NCBI GenBank assembly: GCA_034620365.1
Contig: JAQGEQ010000170.1
Location: forward strand, 62,001 to 126,000
From: Pegea sp. RAD2-039
Lineage: Eukaryota; Chordata; Thaliacea; Salpida; Salpidae
Direction: 5' to 3'
Length of the DNA: 64,000 bases
The position numbers were made by a program, and so were the translations under genes. Of the stretch, positions 12,072 to 22,994 are shown one piece after another (positions within the stretch are counted from its first letter, which is position 1; every line of letters starts with the position of its first letter). A model generated the notes under the pieces. It was not told the origin of the DNA and did not search any database. It saw only the letters and a list, made by a program, of their open reading frames with translations.

Positions 12072-15000
12072 ATGCAGTCAGGTCATATGATCTCTTCCCT
12101 GTTTGATGAAAGTGAACTGATACAAGCTGTTTTTAATAATGATATAAATGCTGTAAGAACAATTGTTAACTCCAAAGAAGAGGTTAATGTTAGAGGTTCA
12201 CGTTCAAGAACAGCTGCTCATGCTGCTGCTTATACAGGCAACACTGAAATTATGAAAACACTTATTCTAAGTGGAGCAGATATTGGAGTAAAAGATTCAC
12301 AATGGCTCACACCACTACATATTGCATGTGCAAAAGGGAATGAAGATGTTGTTTGCTTGTTGTTGAAAAATCAAGCTGATGTGAATGTTCGTGATAAGCA
12401 TTGGTTGTCACCTGTACATGTTGCTGCTGCTAATAACTCACTTAGTTGTGTTGAATATCTCTCTCAACATTTATCAAGCTTAAATTTTTCTGATCGAGCT
12501 GGTCATTCAGCTTTACATCATGCTACTTTAAATGGTCATAAAAAAATGGTGAATCTTTTGCTTGAACTGGGTGCTGCTGTTGGATCTTATGATAGACAGA
12601 ATCGTCGTGCTTTACATTGGGCAGCATTTGAAGGTGAAGTTGAAATTATACAAACACTTGTTGCTCATGGAGCTGATATTAATTGTAAAGATAAGCATTC
12701 AGGTAACACTCCAGCCCACGCTGCTGCCGCTGCTGGTGGTTTAATTTTTTCTATGAAAACTTTAATTGATTTTGGATATAATGTTAATACTGAAAATTTC
12801 AAGAAAAACACAGCATTGCATATAGCTTGCTTTAATGGCCATGAACAAGTTGCTCAATTACTAGTCAATGCTGGTTCTGATGTCAACAAACAGAATAAAT
12901 TCAACTGTACTCCTTTGCATTATGCTGCCATTTCTTCCCATGGTGTAAGCTGCTTAGAAATGCTTTTAAATCAAAATGCAAATGTTGACTCACAAGATAG
13001 CACTGGCAAAACCGCCCTACATCTTTCTGCCATACATGGACGATACACAAGAGCCAAAACTTTATTAGATTTCAATGCCCAAGTAGACATTGTTGATAAT
13101 AATCAGAACACTGCTTTGCATTATGCAGCTAAGTATGGTCATGAGCTACTATTACACTCTTTGTTAAACACTGGAGCAGATCCCTTTCTAAAAGGTGAAA
13201 ATGGAAGACTTCCTTTACACCTAGCTGCCCTAAATGGCCATGTAGATTGCTGTAAAAGACTTTTAACTACATTTGTTTCAATGGATAGATCTCATCAAGA
13301 TGTAATTGCCATATGTGATGAGGATCAGCGATCCAGCATTCATCATGCTGCCTGCAGTGGATCTTTAGAGTGTCTAGAGCTATTTTTTTCTTTGCTGAAT
13401 AGTTATAACTTGATTGTAGCTACTGATAAAACTGGTAGAATGCCCCTTCATTATGCTGTAGCTTCTGCAAAGAAAGATTGTACCGAGCGCCTACTAACTG
13501 AGATTTTCATTCATGAACAGTTACAAGTTGATCTTAATCTAACTGATCAGGACGGAAGATCAGCTCTACATCATGCATCAGCATCTGATGTAGATGGAGA
13601 ATGTGTTGAATTGTTGATCAGTAAAGGAGCTGATGTCCTCATCAGTGATCGATTTGGAGCAACAGCTCTTCACTATGCTTCTGCTTGTGGCCATGATTCA
13701 GTCGTCAAATTGTTAGTTCATTCAAACAATGAGCTTCTGAAGATGACTCATCTTCCTGAACAAGAGATTCCAACTCCTTTACATCTTGCTGCTTATTATG
13801 GATATGCTGATGTTGTTTTAAATCTATCTAATGAGTTAACACGAATTGATATAATCGATGTAGACATACCTGATAATCAAGGTAGAAGTCCTTTGGAGTT
13901 GGCCGTGTCCAGACTATCTGAGGATTGTGTCAAAGCCTTGGTTAGACATGGAGCCTCACCTGCGAAGAGAAATATTTACAACAACCGGACAGTTCTGCAT
14001 TCAGCCGCTTTTAGTGGAAACATCAACATAATGGAAGTGATTGTGGATAGTCTAAACTGTTTTGATGAAGATTTTAGTAAATTTATTAACGCAAAAGATG
14101 GAGATAAATGTACAGCCCTCATGTACAGTGTCACTAATGGTCACAAAGCAATTGTGGACTTTTTATTGGAAAAAAATGCCAGCTTGTGGCCAATTGACAA
14201 GTTTGGATGCACAGTTTTACACCGAGCAGCAGTATCGGCTGACGATGATATGATCGAAACTTTAATGATTCCCAACTACCAGATCAATGACCAACCAAAC
14301 CTGTTAGAAAGTTGTAAGTTAGTTGGAGCGCGAAACTTCGATGGAAGAACTGCTCTACATTTTGCAGCTATACGTGGAAACTCTGGAATATTGGAAGCGT
14401 TGCTACAATTAACTCAGACTGTGAATGTGATTGACCGATATGGGTACACGCCCCTACATTATGCGTGTCTAGAAGGTCATGAAGCATGTGTTCAATCAAT
14501 TCTAAATCATGATTCGTTCTGTGAGTTTAAAGGTTCGACATTCAGTCCTTTGCATTGCGCTGTGTTTAATGACAACGAGTCATGTGCTGAGTTACTTATA
14601 CAAATAATGGGAGAGGATATTGTTAATTTAAAAGATTGGAAAGGACGTACACCCTTACATATATGCGCTCTTACTTCTAGCCTCGATTGTACAAAGTTTT
14701 TAATAATTTTTAATGCTGATGTCGATGCTACAGATTCAAAACAACGAAGTCCTTTGATTGTAGCCGCTTATCAAGGAAGCCATTGTATCATTGAAGAGCT
14801 GTTACAGTCAAATGCAAATTACAAATTAGTGGATGAGCAGAAGAACAACATTCTTCATGTTGCATGTCTATCATCAGATTGTACAAGCGCTCAAATGATC
14901 CTTAATAGTATAGTTGCTGACCATTCATTAATTGACGCTCAAAATTGTGAAGGAAAAACTCCTCTACATATAGCAGCAAGGCAGGGACTTACAAATGTCG

Positions 15001-15344
15001 TGATGAAGTTAATTGAAGTGAATTGTTCAATTGATTTATATGACAATAATGGACTAACACCAGCCTTGGCTTGTGCCCCTACTTCAGATGTGGTAGATTG
15101 CCTTGACTTAATTCTATCTGTTATGGCAAGCAATTTAAAGAACACAACTTTAAGTAGTAGTAACAATTATTCATCTATCTTGGAAAGCTTCGAAACCTCC
15201 AAGTTGTCAACTCAAAATAATAAATCAAAAAAGAGAGTTTCTTCTATATACTTTTCTACTGCTCATTCTACATCTAAAGCTACCAACAACAGTACAACTC
15301 CTACAGAAAATGAGGCTGCTGATAGTGATTCTGAAACATTTTAA
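12072..15344 (+). CDS. ANKRD28: ANKRD28/44/52-type regulatory ankyrin-repeat subunit of protein phosphatase 6, single exon
   Basis: Predicted 1090-residue protein made almost wholly of ankyrin repeats (about 28 by family comparison). The first repeats match the family start (ELIQAVFNNDINAVR; WLTPLHIACAKGNEDVV; DRAGHSALHHATLNGH). The last block, NGLTPALACAPTSDVVDCLD, is the diagnostic C-terminal signature. In vertebrates these proteins scaffold PP6 catalytic subunit with SAPS subunits and act in ER-to-Golgi transport. After the repeats there is a Ser/Thr/Asn-rich acidic tail of about 65 residues. An upstream in-frame TTG exists at 12066; the first ATG is 12072, with a second at 12093. The family has three vertebrate paralogues, so the symbol marks the family only. 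Vertebrate orthologues have dozens of exons, whereas this gene has none. Confidence 0.93.
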   Translation: MQSGHMISSLFDESELIQAVFNNDINAVRTIVNSKEEVNVRGSRSRTAAHAAAYTGNTEIMKTLILSGADIGVKDSQWLTPLHIACAKGNEDVVCLLLKNQADVNVRDKHWLSPVHVAAANNSLSCVEYLSQHLSSLNFSDRAGHSALHHATLNGHKKMVNLLLELGAAVGSYDRQNRRALHWAAFEGEVEIIQTLVAHGADINCKDKHSGNTPAHAAAAAGGLIFSMKTLIDFGYNVNTENFKKNTALHIACFNGHEQVAQLLVNAGSDVNKQNKFNCTPLHYAAISSHGVSCLEMLLNQNANVDSQDSTGKTALHLSAIHGRYTRAKTLLDFNAQVDIVDNNQNTALHYAAKYGHELLLHSLLNTGADPFLKGENGRLPLHLAALNGHVDCCKRLLTTFVSMDRSHQDVIAICDEDQRSSIHHAACSGSLECLELFFSLLNSYNLIVATDKTGRMPLHYAVASAKKDCTERLLTEIFIHEQLQVDLNLTDQDGRSALHHASASDVDGECVELLISKGADVLISDRFGATALHYASACGHDSVVKLLVHSNNELLKMTHLPEQEIPTPLHLAAYYGYADVVLNLSNELTRIDIIDVDIPDNQGRSPLELAVSRLSEDCVKALVRHGASPAKRNIYNNRTVLHSAAFSGNINIMEVIVDSLNCFDEDFSKFINAKDGDKCTALMYSVTNGHKAIVDFLLEKNASLWPIDKFGCTVLHRAAVSADDDMIETLMIPNYQINDQPNLLESCKLVGARNFDGRTALHFAAIRGNSGILEALLQLTQTVNVIDRYGYTPLHYACLEGHEACVQSILNHDSFCEFKGSTFSPLHCAVFNDNESCAELLIQIMGEDIVNLKDWKGRTPLHICALTSSLDCTKFLIIFNADVDATDSKQRSPLIVAAYQGSHCIIEELLQSNANYKLVDEQKNNILHVACLSSDCTSAQMILNSIVADHSLIDAQNCEGKTPLHIAARQGLTNVVMKLIEVNCSIDLYDNNGLTPALACAPTSDVVDCLDLILSVMASNLKNTTLSSSNNYSSILESFETSKLSTQNNKSKKRVSSIYFSTAHSTSKATNNSTTPTENEAADSDSETF

Positions 15345-16182
15345 ATCAACTTTTTTTGGTTATATTTATATCGTTTTTAAAAACGTTGCAAGATGTAAAT
15401 GTCGAATTTCAACAACTGGAGTTTTATTATTATATAACTCTTTGAAAGTATAAACAGATATATCTTATATCAACATTTTTTATATAATTTCAAATTTGAA
15501 GAATATAACTTGAAAGAAGGTATTTTAATCTAAACTAGAAATATTGCTTTTAATTTTTATAGCTTATATACATAATTCTAATATAATTTGCATAAAATAT
15601 ATTCAATATTTGTCACACAATTTCTACTGATACTGTTTTAATTGAATATGATAATTGTTTAATGCTGATATTAAGCTTGAGTTTTTCTTTATTTTTGCTT
15701 TTGTATGGGAAATTTCGTTATTATTTTTTTCTAATTTCAATTATCTTTATCGAAAATCTTTTATATATAAAGTAGAATAAAAAAAAACTTTAATTCATTT
15801 TTTTTGGAATTGGTTCTAGCAACAAACCAAACGCAGTTTATTAGTAATCAGAAAAACTTGATTAAAAACCAGAAAAATGAAGATAATGTTGATATTTGCT
15901 AAAAGAATAAATAGATCTTCATATATTTCTCAACTAAATCAAATTCTTCTTCATAAGAACTTTTTCAAATTGAATTTAAGGGATTTCGTTGTTTGCTTTC
16001 TCATTTTTGCTCATATGTTTGTTGTTTAATTTTGCAATGCCTATCTTTATCAAGTAATTGACCGATGACCAAAACATTTATTAGAAAATATTTGTAATAA
16101 AAGATGGACAAATTTTTTTTCTTCAACAGCTTTACTTGAGATTTTTCTAACTAACTGTCTGTACCTTGACTTGCAACTAATA
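15345..16182. other. 3' UTR of the ankyrin gene and spacer
   Basis: A+T-rich with no coding signal. AATAAA at 15776-15781 is a plausible distal poly(A) signal. TTTCTTCAACAG ending at about 16130 is a strong-looking 3' splice site about 50 nt before the CMTR1 start, suggesting a 5'-UTR intron or a trans-splice site. Confidence 0.5.
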
Positions 16183-19100
16183 ATGGATGATGAAAGTAAG
16201 TCTCAAGTGCAACAACAAGAACTTTCTAAAAATTTAAAATTTACAGGAAAGTTAAAAAGGTATAAAATCTACGATAAATCAGAAGAGTCAAGTCTTCAGA
16301 AGATACAGAAAATGGTGGAATAATCAGTCACTCCCAAACGATGTCTTACTCATTTTCAGATATATTTGTAGGGTAACTACAGTGGGACAGCTAGTAGGAT
16401 GATGGCCAAGATGGGGTTTAAACCTGGTAAAGGTCTTGGCAAGAAAGACCAGGGTCGTGTGGATATAGTACCAGCATCTGACCAACGAGGAAGACATGGA
16501 CTTGGTCTGTCCATCAAGGTATGACCTCTGACCATCTCTTCATCTTCATAACCTCTCCCCCTGTCCAGGCACTTGATAATGAAGTCACAGTGGATTGGCG
16601 AGATAGTAGAGAACCATCAGCTGATGACCACTTCGAGTGGTTGGGACCATATAATGGTCCACAGTTAGAAGAAGATTGGTTTTCAGTTGGAAAAGTAAAT
16701 TTGTGAACTTGATCTTTCACCGATCTTAAAACTCTTCTCTAGAGGAAGAATTCTGTCAAAGATGAGACTCTTTTTGCATCTAACGAAACTATCTCAACTC
16801 TTCTTGTTTGCAAAGTGGGTCTCTTCATCCTCATCTTTTATCTGATCATCTTCTCATCTTCAGAGTATCTTCGACGGACTTGAAAGAATGGAGCTTCGAA
16901 CAGCACGATCTCGATCTAATCCTTATGAGGCTGTGAAAGGAGCAATTTTCCAAAATCGCGCCGCGATGAAGATGGCAAACATCGATTCCTCTTTTGACTT
17001 CATCTTCACTTCTCCACCGGTAAACTCCTGTTTCCATGACAACCGCTCATGACAACACTCACTTGTGCAGGATGTTTTCGACAACGAATTGATGTATTTT
17101 GCGGATGTGTGCGCGGGACCCGGAGGCTTCTCGGAGTACGTCTTATGGAGGAGAGGGTGGAAAGCGAAAGGATTCGGTTTTACTCTGAAAGGAGAAAATG
17201 ATTTCAGACTAAATGCTTTTCACTCGACTAACTCGGAGCTCTTCGAACCGCACTATGGTAACGCTTCACTGCACACCACCGCGCGAGACATCATCGTCAC
17301 GTGACAGGTGCAAATGACGATGGTGACGTCACTAATGGTCAAAACATCGAGTCGTTTGCTGACTTTGTGATGAAGAACACGAAGGAGAAAGGAGTACATC
17401 TTGTGATGGCAGATGGAGTAAGTACTCTTTGTGTGATGTGCCACCTAGTGACAGAAATACTCTGTAGGGTTTCTCAGTCGCAGGTCAAGAAAATGAGCAA
17501 GAGATCCTCACTAAGCAACTGTTGTTATGTCAATTTACTACTGCGCTCGCGATTCTTCGCGAAAATGGAAGTTTCTTGTGCAAAACCTTCGATATGTTCA
17601 CTCCTTTCACTGTGGGACTCGTTTATCTTCTTCGAATCGCCTTTCAAAAAGTCGCAGTCATGAAACCAGTCACCAGTCGTCCTGCCAACTCCGAGAGGTC
17701 GGTGCCCCTGTTCCCACATTCCACCTACTTTCATCCTCATCTTCAGATACGTGGTCTGCACCGGATTTCGTGATCATTGTCATCGACAAGTCTTTAGCTA
17801 CCTCTTCAAGATTAACGAGGAGCTGAATGATTTAAAAGGATCAGATGAAGACATTCTGGATGTTGTTCCAAATGAAGTTCTCTTCGAAGACTCAGATTTT
17901 GTCAATTACGTTACAAACCTCAACAAACAGTCAGTTGCTCCTTGAATCGTCCAATCACAGACTTAGTTGAGATTTTCAGGATTGCTGATGAACAGTGCAA
18001 GGCGCTGGCTAAAGTTCACGACTTTGTCAAGGACAAGTAAGGTGCCCCTGACTTTCTTTCACGCCTCATTTGATCAATCTCTTCATCTTCAGAAGTCTAA
18101 GGGAAGATTGCCAAAGTGATGTAAGAAAGATGTGTCTTGAGAAATGGAAGATTCCGGATCAGATGCGGAAGGAACCACCACTAAAACATCCCAACATCTT
18201 CTTCCAGGAGCTAATCCCTCGCCAGTTTGAGATCAACTTCTTAAAACGATCCAAGAAATTAATAAGGAGCAATCTTTGTGATCTCAATCGCATCTTCAAC
18301 TTCAGATGCTATCCAGCCGGAAGTCCCAGTACCACTCTTCTCATCAGCAGAGGAGTAAGTCCTCATCCTCATCTTTTACTGATCCTCATCTTTTACTGAT
18401 CCTCATCTTTTACTGATCCTCATCTTTTACTGATCCTCATTTTTTACTGATCCTCATTTTTTACTGATCCTTATCAGCGGAGAAATGTCTCTCTGTGGGA
18501 TTTATCTTTAAGTAAATGGAGGCCTCAAGGCGAGTTTGACATCAAATGTGAGCTTCCGTACGGGACTGTCCTCGAAGTTGAGATCGTCAAAGAACTGAAA
18601 GGAGAGGTTTGTAGTCCACTTGTGGCTGTGCCGAAAGTTGATGTTTGTTGGATCAGGGCAAAGGTCAGCACCGGCAAAACGTGGTCCATGTTGTAGATGC
18701 CCTGACCATTGCTGGACAAGATGTGACCCAGAAGCACTTCACAGAAAGGTTTGGTTCAATTAATGTTGAGTTGTTTTAATGGTTGTGTCCAGGGTCAGAT
18801 TGGCGGACTTGCTAGTGACCGCTTGCCACAGAAGTACCCGGAAAGACCTAACATTGGTCCGGATCAAACCGATTTTCTGCGTTGAAGAGATTGAGACGAT
18901 ATTTGAAAGGTGATAATGATGGTCTTCCAGTGGATTTTGATATTTTATATGATTCAGGTTGACCCTGAAACGGGTAAAAGGGAGCAACTGGTTCGAACCC
19001 CAACCTTGTTATCAAACTCCAGGGTCAGATTCATTCACATTTGCTCCCACTGGTATTCAATTCATCAAAATTTCAAAAGGTTCCTCTTATCTTCATCACT

Positions 19101-19444
19101 AAGACCTTCTAATCTTCCTCATATAGATCCGTGGTCGATAGAGTTTAGTAAATCTCAACGAGCCAAATATTTCTACAACTTCATGTCATCAACTTCCACT
19201 TTCGAAGAGCCGCTAGAAGCAATCGCTTCTTTTCAGTGAGTTGTTGTTTATCACTAAAATATCTTCTTTAATATTTGCTTCTTGAAGATCATCTAAGGAT
19301 CAGCGAGTCTTTTGGGAATGGAATCCAGAAGTTCAAGTTCATAATGATCAAATAGACAAGGGTAAACCAGACAATGTTTGCAAGGACTCCATTGTTGCTT
19401 TTATTCACGAGAAAGCGGCATCTTTACTCCAGAAAAAGTCTTGA
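16183..19444 (+). CDS. CMTR1: CMTR1, cap-specific mRNA ribose 2'-O-methyltransferase 1
   Basis: Seventeen exons: 16183-16314, 16372-16518, 16569-16694, 16743-16814, 16864-17019, 17071-17257, 17308-17417, 17468-17697, 17747-17929, 17980-18036, 18093-18354, 18478-18606, 18657-18748, 18793-18909, 18958-19079, 19127-19235, 19288-19444; 795 residues (human 835). The enzyme methylates the first transcribed nucleotide of capped mRNA in the nucleus. Domain order: G-patch ([17 protein letters not shown]), Rossmann-fold methyltransferase with SAM motif [15 protein letters not shown] and catalytic blocks LVMADGG, FLCKTFD and [13 protein letters not shown], a degenerate guanylyltransferase-like region, and a C-terminal WW-like segment ([18 protein letters not shown]). 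Lys, Asp, Lys and Glu of the expected tetrad appear present. All introns are 44-57 nt except intron 11 (123 nt), which holds a tandem repeat. Confidence 0.96.
17437..17453 (-). promoter_or_regulatory. CTCF-like motif in CMTR1 intron 7
   Basis: On the minus strand the sequence reads TGTCACTAGGTGGCACA, close to the bilaterian CTCF core (CCACTAGGTGGCA) with one change. It lies in a 50-nt intron. No binding evidence is available. Confidence 0.4.
18369..18470 (+). repeat. 17-bp tandem repeat, six copies, inside CMTR1 intron 11
   Basis: The unit TCATCTTTTACTGATCC occurs four times exactly, then twice with C to T at one position, and runs to 7 nt before the acceptor. Each unit contains a pyrimidine run and an ACTGAT core resembling a branch site, so the intron appears to have grown by copying its own 3' signal. 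Confidence 0.9.
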
Positions 19445-19475
19445 TCCAAACCTATCTTCGATTTTCATCAATTTT

Positions 19476-19481
19476 AATAAA
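19476..19481 (+). terminator. Poly(A) signal of CMTR1
   Basis: AATAAA 32 nt after the CMTR1 stop codon. Confidence 0.55.
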
Positions 19482-21097
19482 CTTGCTTTTTAAAATTTCG
19501 ATTTTAATTGTTTCATTTATTTCAGTTCAGATTGTCTGAGCAGTTTGGGCTTTTTTAACAAACCCTCACCTACATGTGAAGATTATTTCGACTTTCGATT
19601 TTAGCCGAGCAAGAGAGATACTTTGAAAGCTTCGTGTGATTAGTTAAGTAGCTCAACAATTTAGTTTTAAGATGAAAAGTCATTTTTTTCTAATTTCTTA
19701 TCTTTAATTATTTATAAAGTCTCGATGCATAGTTGCACCAAGTCTTATCCAATAATACTGAAAGTAGGACATAATGTTGCTGGAACTATTTTTATTAGTC
19801 TTCAATTCAATGAATTTTTTACCTATACATATTTTATTAGAATAGAAAGTTTTAGAATTGTTTTTCTAAAGTTGGGACCACAAAGATTGTTTTTAATTTA
19901 AAAATGATTTAATATTTTACAGTGAAAGTTGCGATTGACAGATTCAGAGTTTTCAAAAGAGAAATAAAATCTTTCTGAAATATTACATAAAGAAATTTTG
20001 GTTGACAATTTTTAATTGGTAAATTATTCAATGAATCTAATCCTGGTTATGTCATGTTCAGTTGATATCTTAAAATAACAACTTTAAGACAAATTTATAA
20101 AATGAAAATGTTTGAATTCATGAGAAGATTTTTGAAGTTTTTTTTAACTGACAGATTTTGCAAAATTTAGAATTTTAATAAAATGAATTTTTTACTTGAA
20201 TGCTGAAATTGATCAATTTAATTCATCACTTCAACCTAATCACATCACTATTTGTTTGAATTGATATCTTCTACCGCAAACCGAACAGCTACAATTTTTA
20301 TTTTGTCAACTAACTGAATAATATTTGCTTTTGAAATTCAAAAGAAATAAAATAGTTAAATGATTTCAGTTATAATAAACTATTTTTATTTAAAATTCTC
20401 GACTTTTGGCTGGATCAAATATCTAAGCTCCACTAGAGGGTGCTGGCGTGATATCATTTCACAAATCATTCATAAACTATTTGTTGTATATTTTCTAAAT
20501 TAAGACTTTGCTGAAAGATTTTTGTTTCTAATTGAGGTTTTGATGACAACAAAACGTCACTAGCTATATCCCTACCTCTATCTTGATTATTTTTGAGGTT
20601 AACTAATTTTTAAAGCTTTCCATTATGTAATCTATTTTTCAAAATCTCAAAATTTTCTCAACTGTATTTAAGAAGTTTCCAGCTTTTAGAGCTTATTTCT
20701 AAACTTACAAAGTTGTTAATGCTATAAAACTTATGTTTAAAAGTATTTCTAAAAGCAACAAAGTTTTTGTTGAATTATTTAAACTTCTTAAATACATTTT
20801 TCTGAATGTAAAAGAAGAGATAAAAGATTTAATTTTGAAGATTTGAAATAATCTCTGTAAGAATAACCAGTTTTTTTTCTATATTTAATAAACTTACAAT
20901 ATATGTGTACGAATGTTCTAAACCAAAAACATAAAATACTAATTGATAAAGTTCACAAGATATAAGCACAATAAACAAAAAATAAGTTATAGAAATAATG
21001 TAGAAATATATATAAGGTCATGTGAGCTCTATATGTGTGAAAAAAGAATATCTTATACTGTATTTTACACAAATGCTGATATGTTTAAGATAACAAC
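19482..21097. other. Spacer between convergent CMTR1 and SLC35B2
   Basis: A+T-rich, with no coding signal on either strand. It contains the CTCF-like site at 20430-20448. Both flanking genes end into this stretch. Confidence 0.55.
20430..20448 (+). promoter_or_regulatory. CTCF-like motif between two convergent genes
   Basis: The plus strand reads CCACTAGAGGGTGCTGGCG, close to the CTCF consensus CCACTAGGGGGCGCTGG. It stands out as a G+C-rich word in an A+T-rich spacer. Occupancy is unknown. Confidence 0.45.
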
Positions 21098-22994
21098 TTA
21101 TTTTTTATCTGAGGTAGCCTGTCTTTGTTTGGAAGTTCGACTTCTAGCATATATCCTTAAAAATAAAGCCAAGAAAATTATAAAAATTCCACAGAAGCCG
21201 GGAATAGATATAGGATGTCCATAGATCACACAAGAAAGTAGGATTGCGAACGCTTGCCGAAGAGTCATGATGATGGTGAAGACTACTGCTCCAAACTGTG
21301 AAATTGTGAAGAAGATAAAGAGCTGACCAGCTGCAGAACAAAGCTGTAAAAAAATAATTTGAAAAGTTGAAGTGTAAAAGTGAAGTTGAGAAACGAACCG
21401 ATAAAATGACAGTGTGGACAGCAAATTCCGAATGACGAAACATAAAAGCAGAAGCTTCCAAAAAGCCTCCTTGTTCCAATAGTGAGATTGCTGTGAAGAT
21501 GCAAGAGAAGAGATTAACCCCAAACATCATTTGTGTTGATGACATGTGATGTACTTTGAAGAGTTCGCCCTGAAATCAACACAAGTGATGAGAAAATGAT
21601 CTCAACAAGATGGAATCAAACCTGCCAGTTAGATGTGAAGCTATCAAACATCATGTAACCAATCATCAAAATAAATCCGGAAAATATCACAATCCCATTC
21701 CCATAAACCTCCTCTACTACGTCACTACTTGAACTGTCCACGTGATCACCTCCTTGACCCAGCAGGAAAAAGCTGATTCCCACAGATAACATGGCGGCAG
21801 TGAGCCATTCGTACATTTGGTATTTGTTCCCCGAAACAATTTTCCCCATAAACATCACAGGAATCACTTTACAAGCTTTACCGAGAACCTGATATAAAAC
21901 AGAAGGCTTAAACAGGATTTGATGATGGAAACATTTAAACATAAAGTGCTTAATGTTGTCCCACGCAAATGTAGTTGAAAAGTGACGTGTCAACTTTGAG
22001 AAAAGCCGGTTACACGAGAAGCTCGTTTGTTTAACTATTGGACGCTTGAGGCGTAGTTTGAAGAAGTGTTGTATAGCTCGTCGTAAAATAATTTGAAAAA
22101 TGAATTTTGTATTGACTGAGTTGTACAAAAGAATAGTTGAAATAGAAGGCGTTACCTCAACAGGTGATTGATAAAAAAGAGAATTGAACCTGAGTTGGAA
22201 AACTGACGAATTTGAGGGCTTCGTATTGAAACCAGCTGCTCATAATGTTCGAAAATGAAGCATATGAGAATTTGTACAAGGGGCAACTATGGCGAGGTTG
22301 TTTTGATGATAAAATTACAGCTCCTGATACTACAAAGGCTAAAAGTCTACAAAATTAATGAGTGAATAAGTTGCTTCAGAAATTGATGAATAACCTGTTG
22401 ACAAAAACAAGGAATTGGGAGTTTTGGAACTTCTCTCCTCCAATTCCAGCAGCTGATCCATACTTTCGAGTCATGATTCGTTCTTGGATCAGTCCCCAAG
22501 TCAAATAGGAAACCTGAAAAAATATAAATGATTCTGATCTCTTAGTGATCTTCATTAAATTATTTGACATCTGAACAACCTGAAGACCAATTGCACAAAT
22601 CAGCAGGACACAGCCTTTCTTCTTCCCAGATGATATTGAGGAAGATTTTTCAGTCAATTGAAGATCAATATCATTGTTTCCAATCACACAAGCTTTTAAA
22701 CAGGAAAAGCACCCTCCTCTGGCTACAATTGAAAATTATTGATTAACTTAGTGAAGATGATTAAAGATTTTGAAACAAACCTTTTTTAATTTTTTCGGAT
22801 TTTTTCAAATAGCTTATAAGTACATATGATGGTATACCAACACTTGCGTAACAAAATACATTTAAAATAAGACGGAATAGCCAAAAATCATTCCATACTC
22901 TAGCTGGTAATGTTGTAGGTACAGGAGGTGCTTTTGTGTAGATAAATAAAGATAATAAAAAGGTTCCAAACAATAAAAATCTCAATGCTAACAT
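21098..22994 (-). CDS. SLC35B2: SLC35B2, Golgi PAPS transporter (PAPST1/slalom type)
   Basis: Seven exons on the minus strand, from the 5' end: 22994-22781, 22722-22580, 22513-22395, 22346-22190, 21888-21622, 21569-21399, 21343-21098; 438 residues (human 432). The protein imports 3'-phosphoadenosine-5'-phosphosulfate into the Golgi lumen for sulfation of glycans and proteins. It is rich in transmembrane helices. Family blocks include [77 protein letters not shown] and [20 protein letters not shown]. The frame is also open 12 codons upstream, but that begins with GTG; the ATG at 22994 gives the family-like hydrophobic N-terminus. An acceptor-like AATTTAG lies 11 nt before it. Introns are 48-66 nt apart from one of 301 nt. 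Confidence 0.95.
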
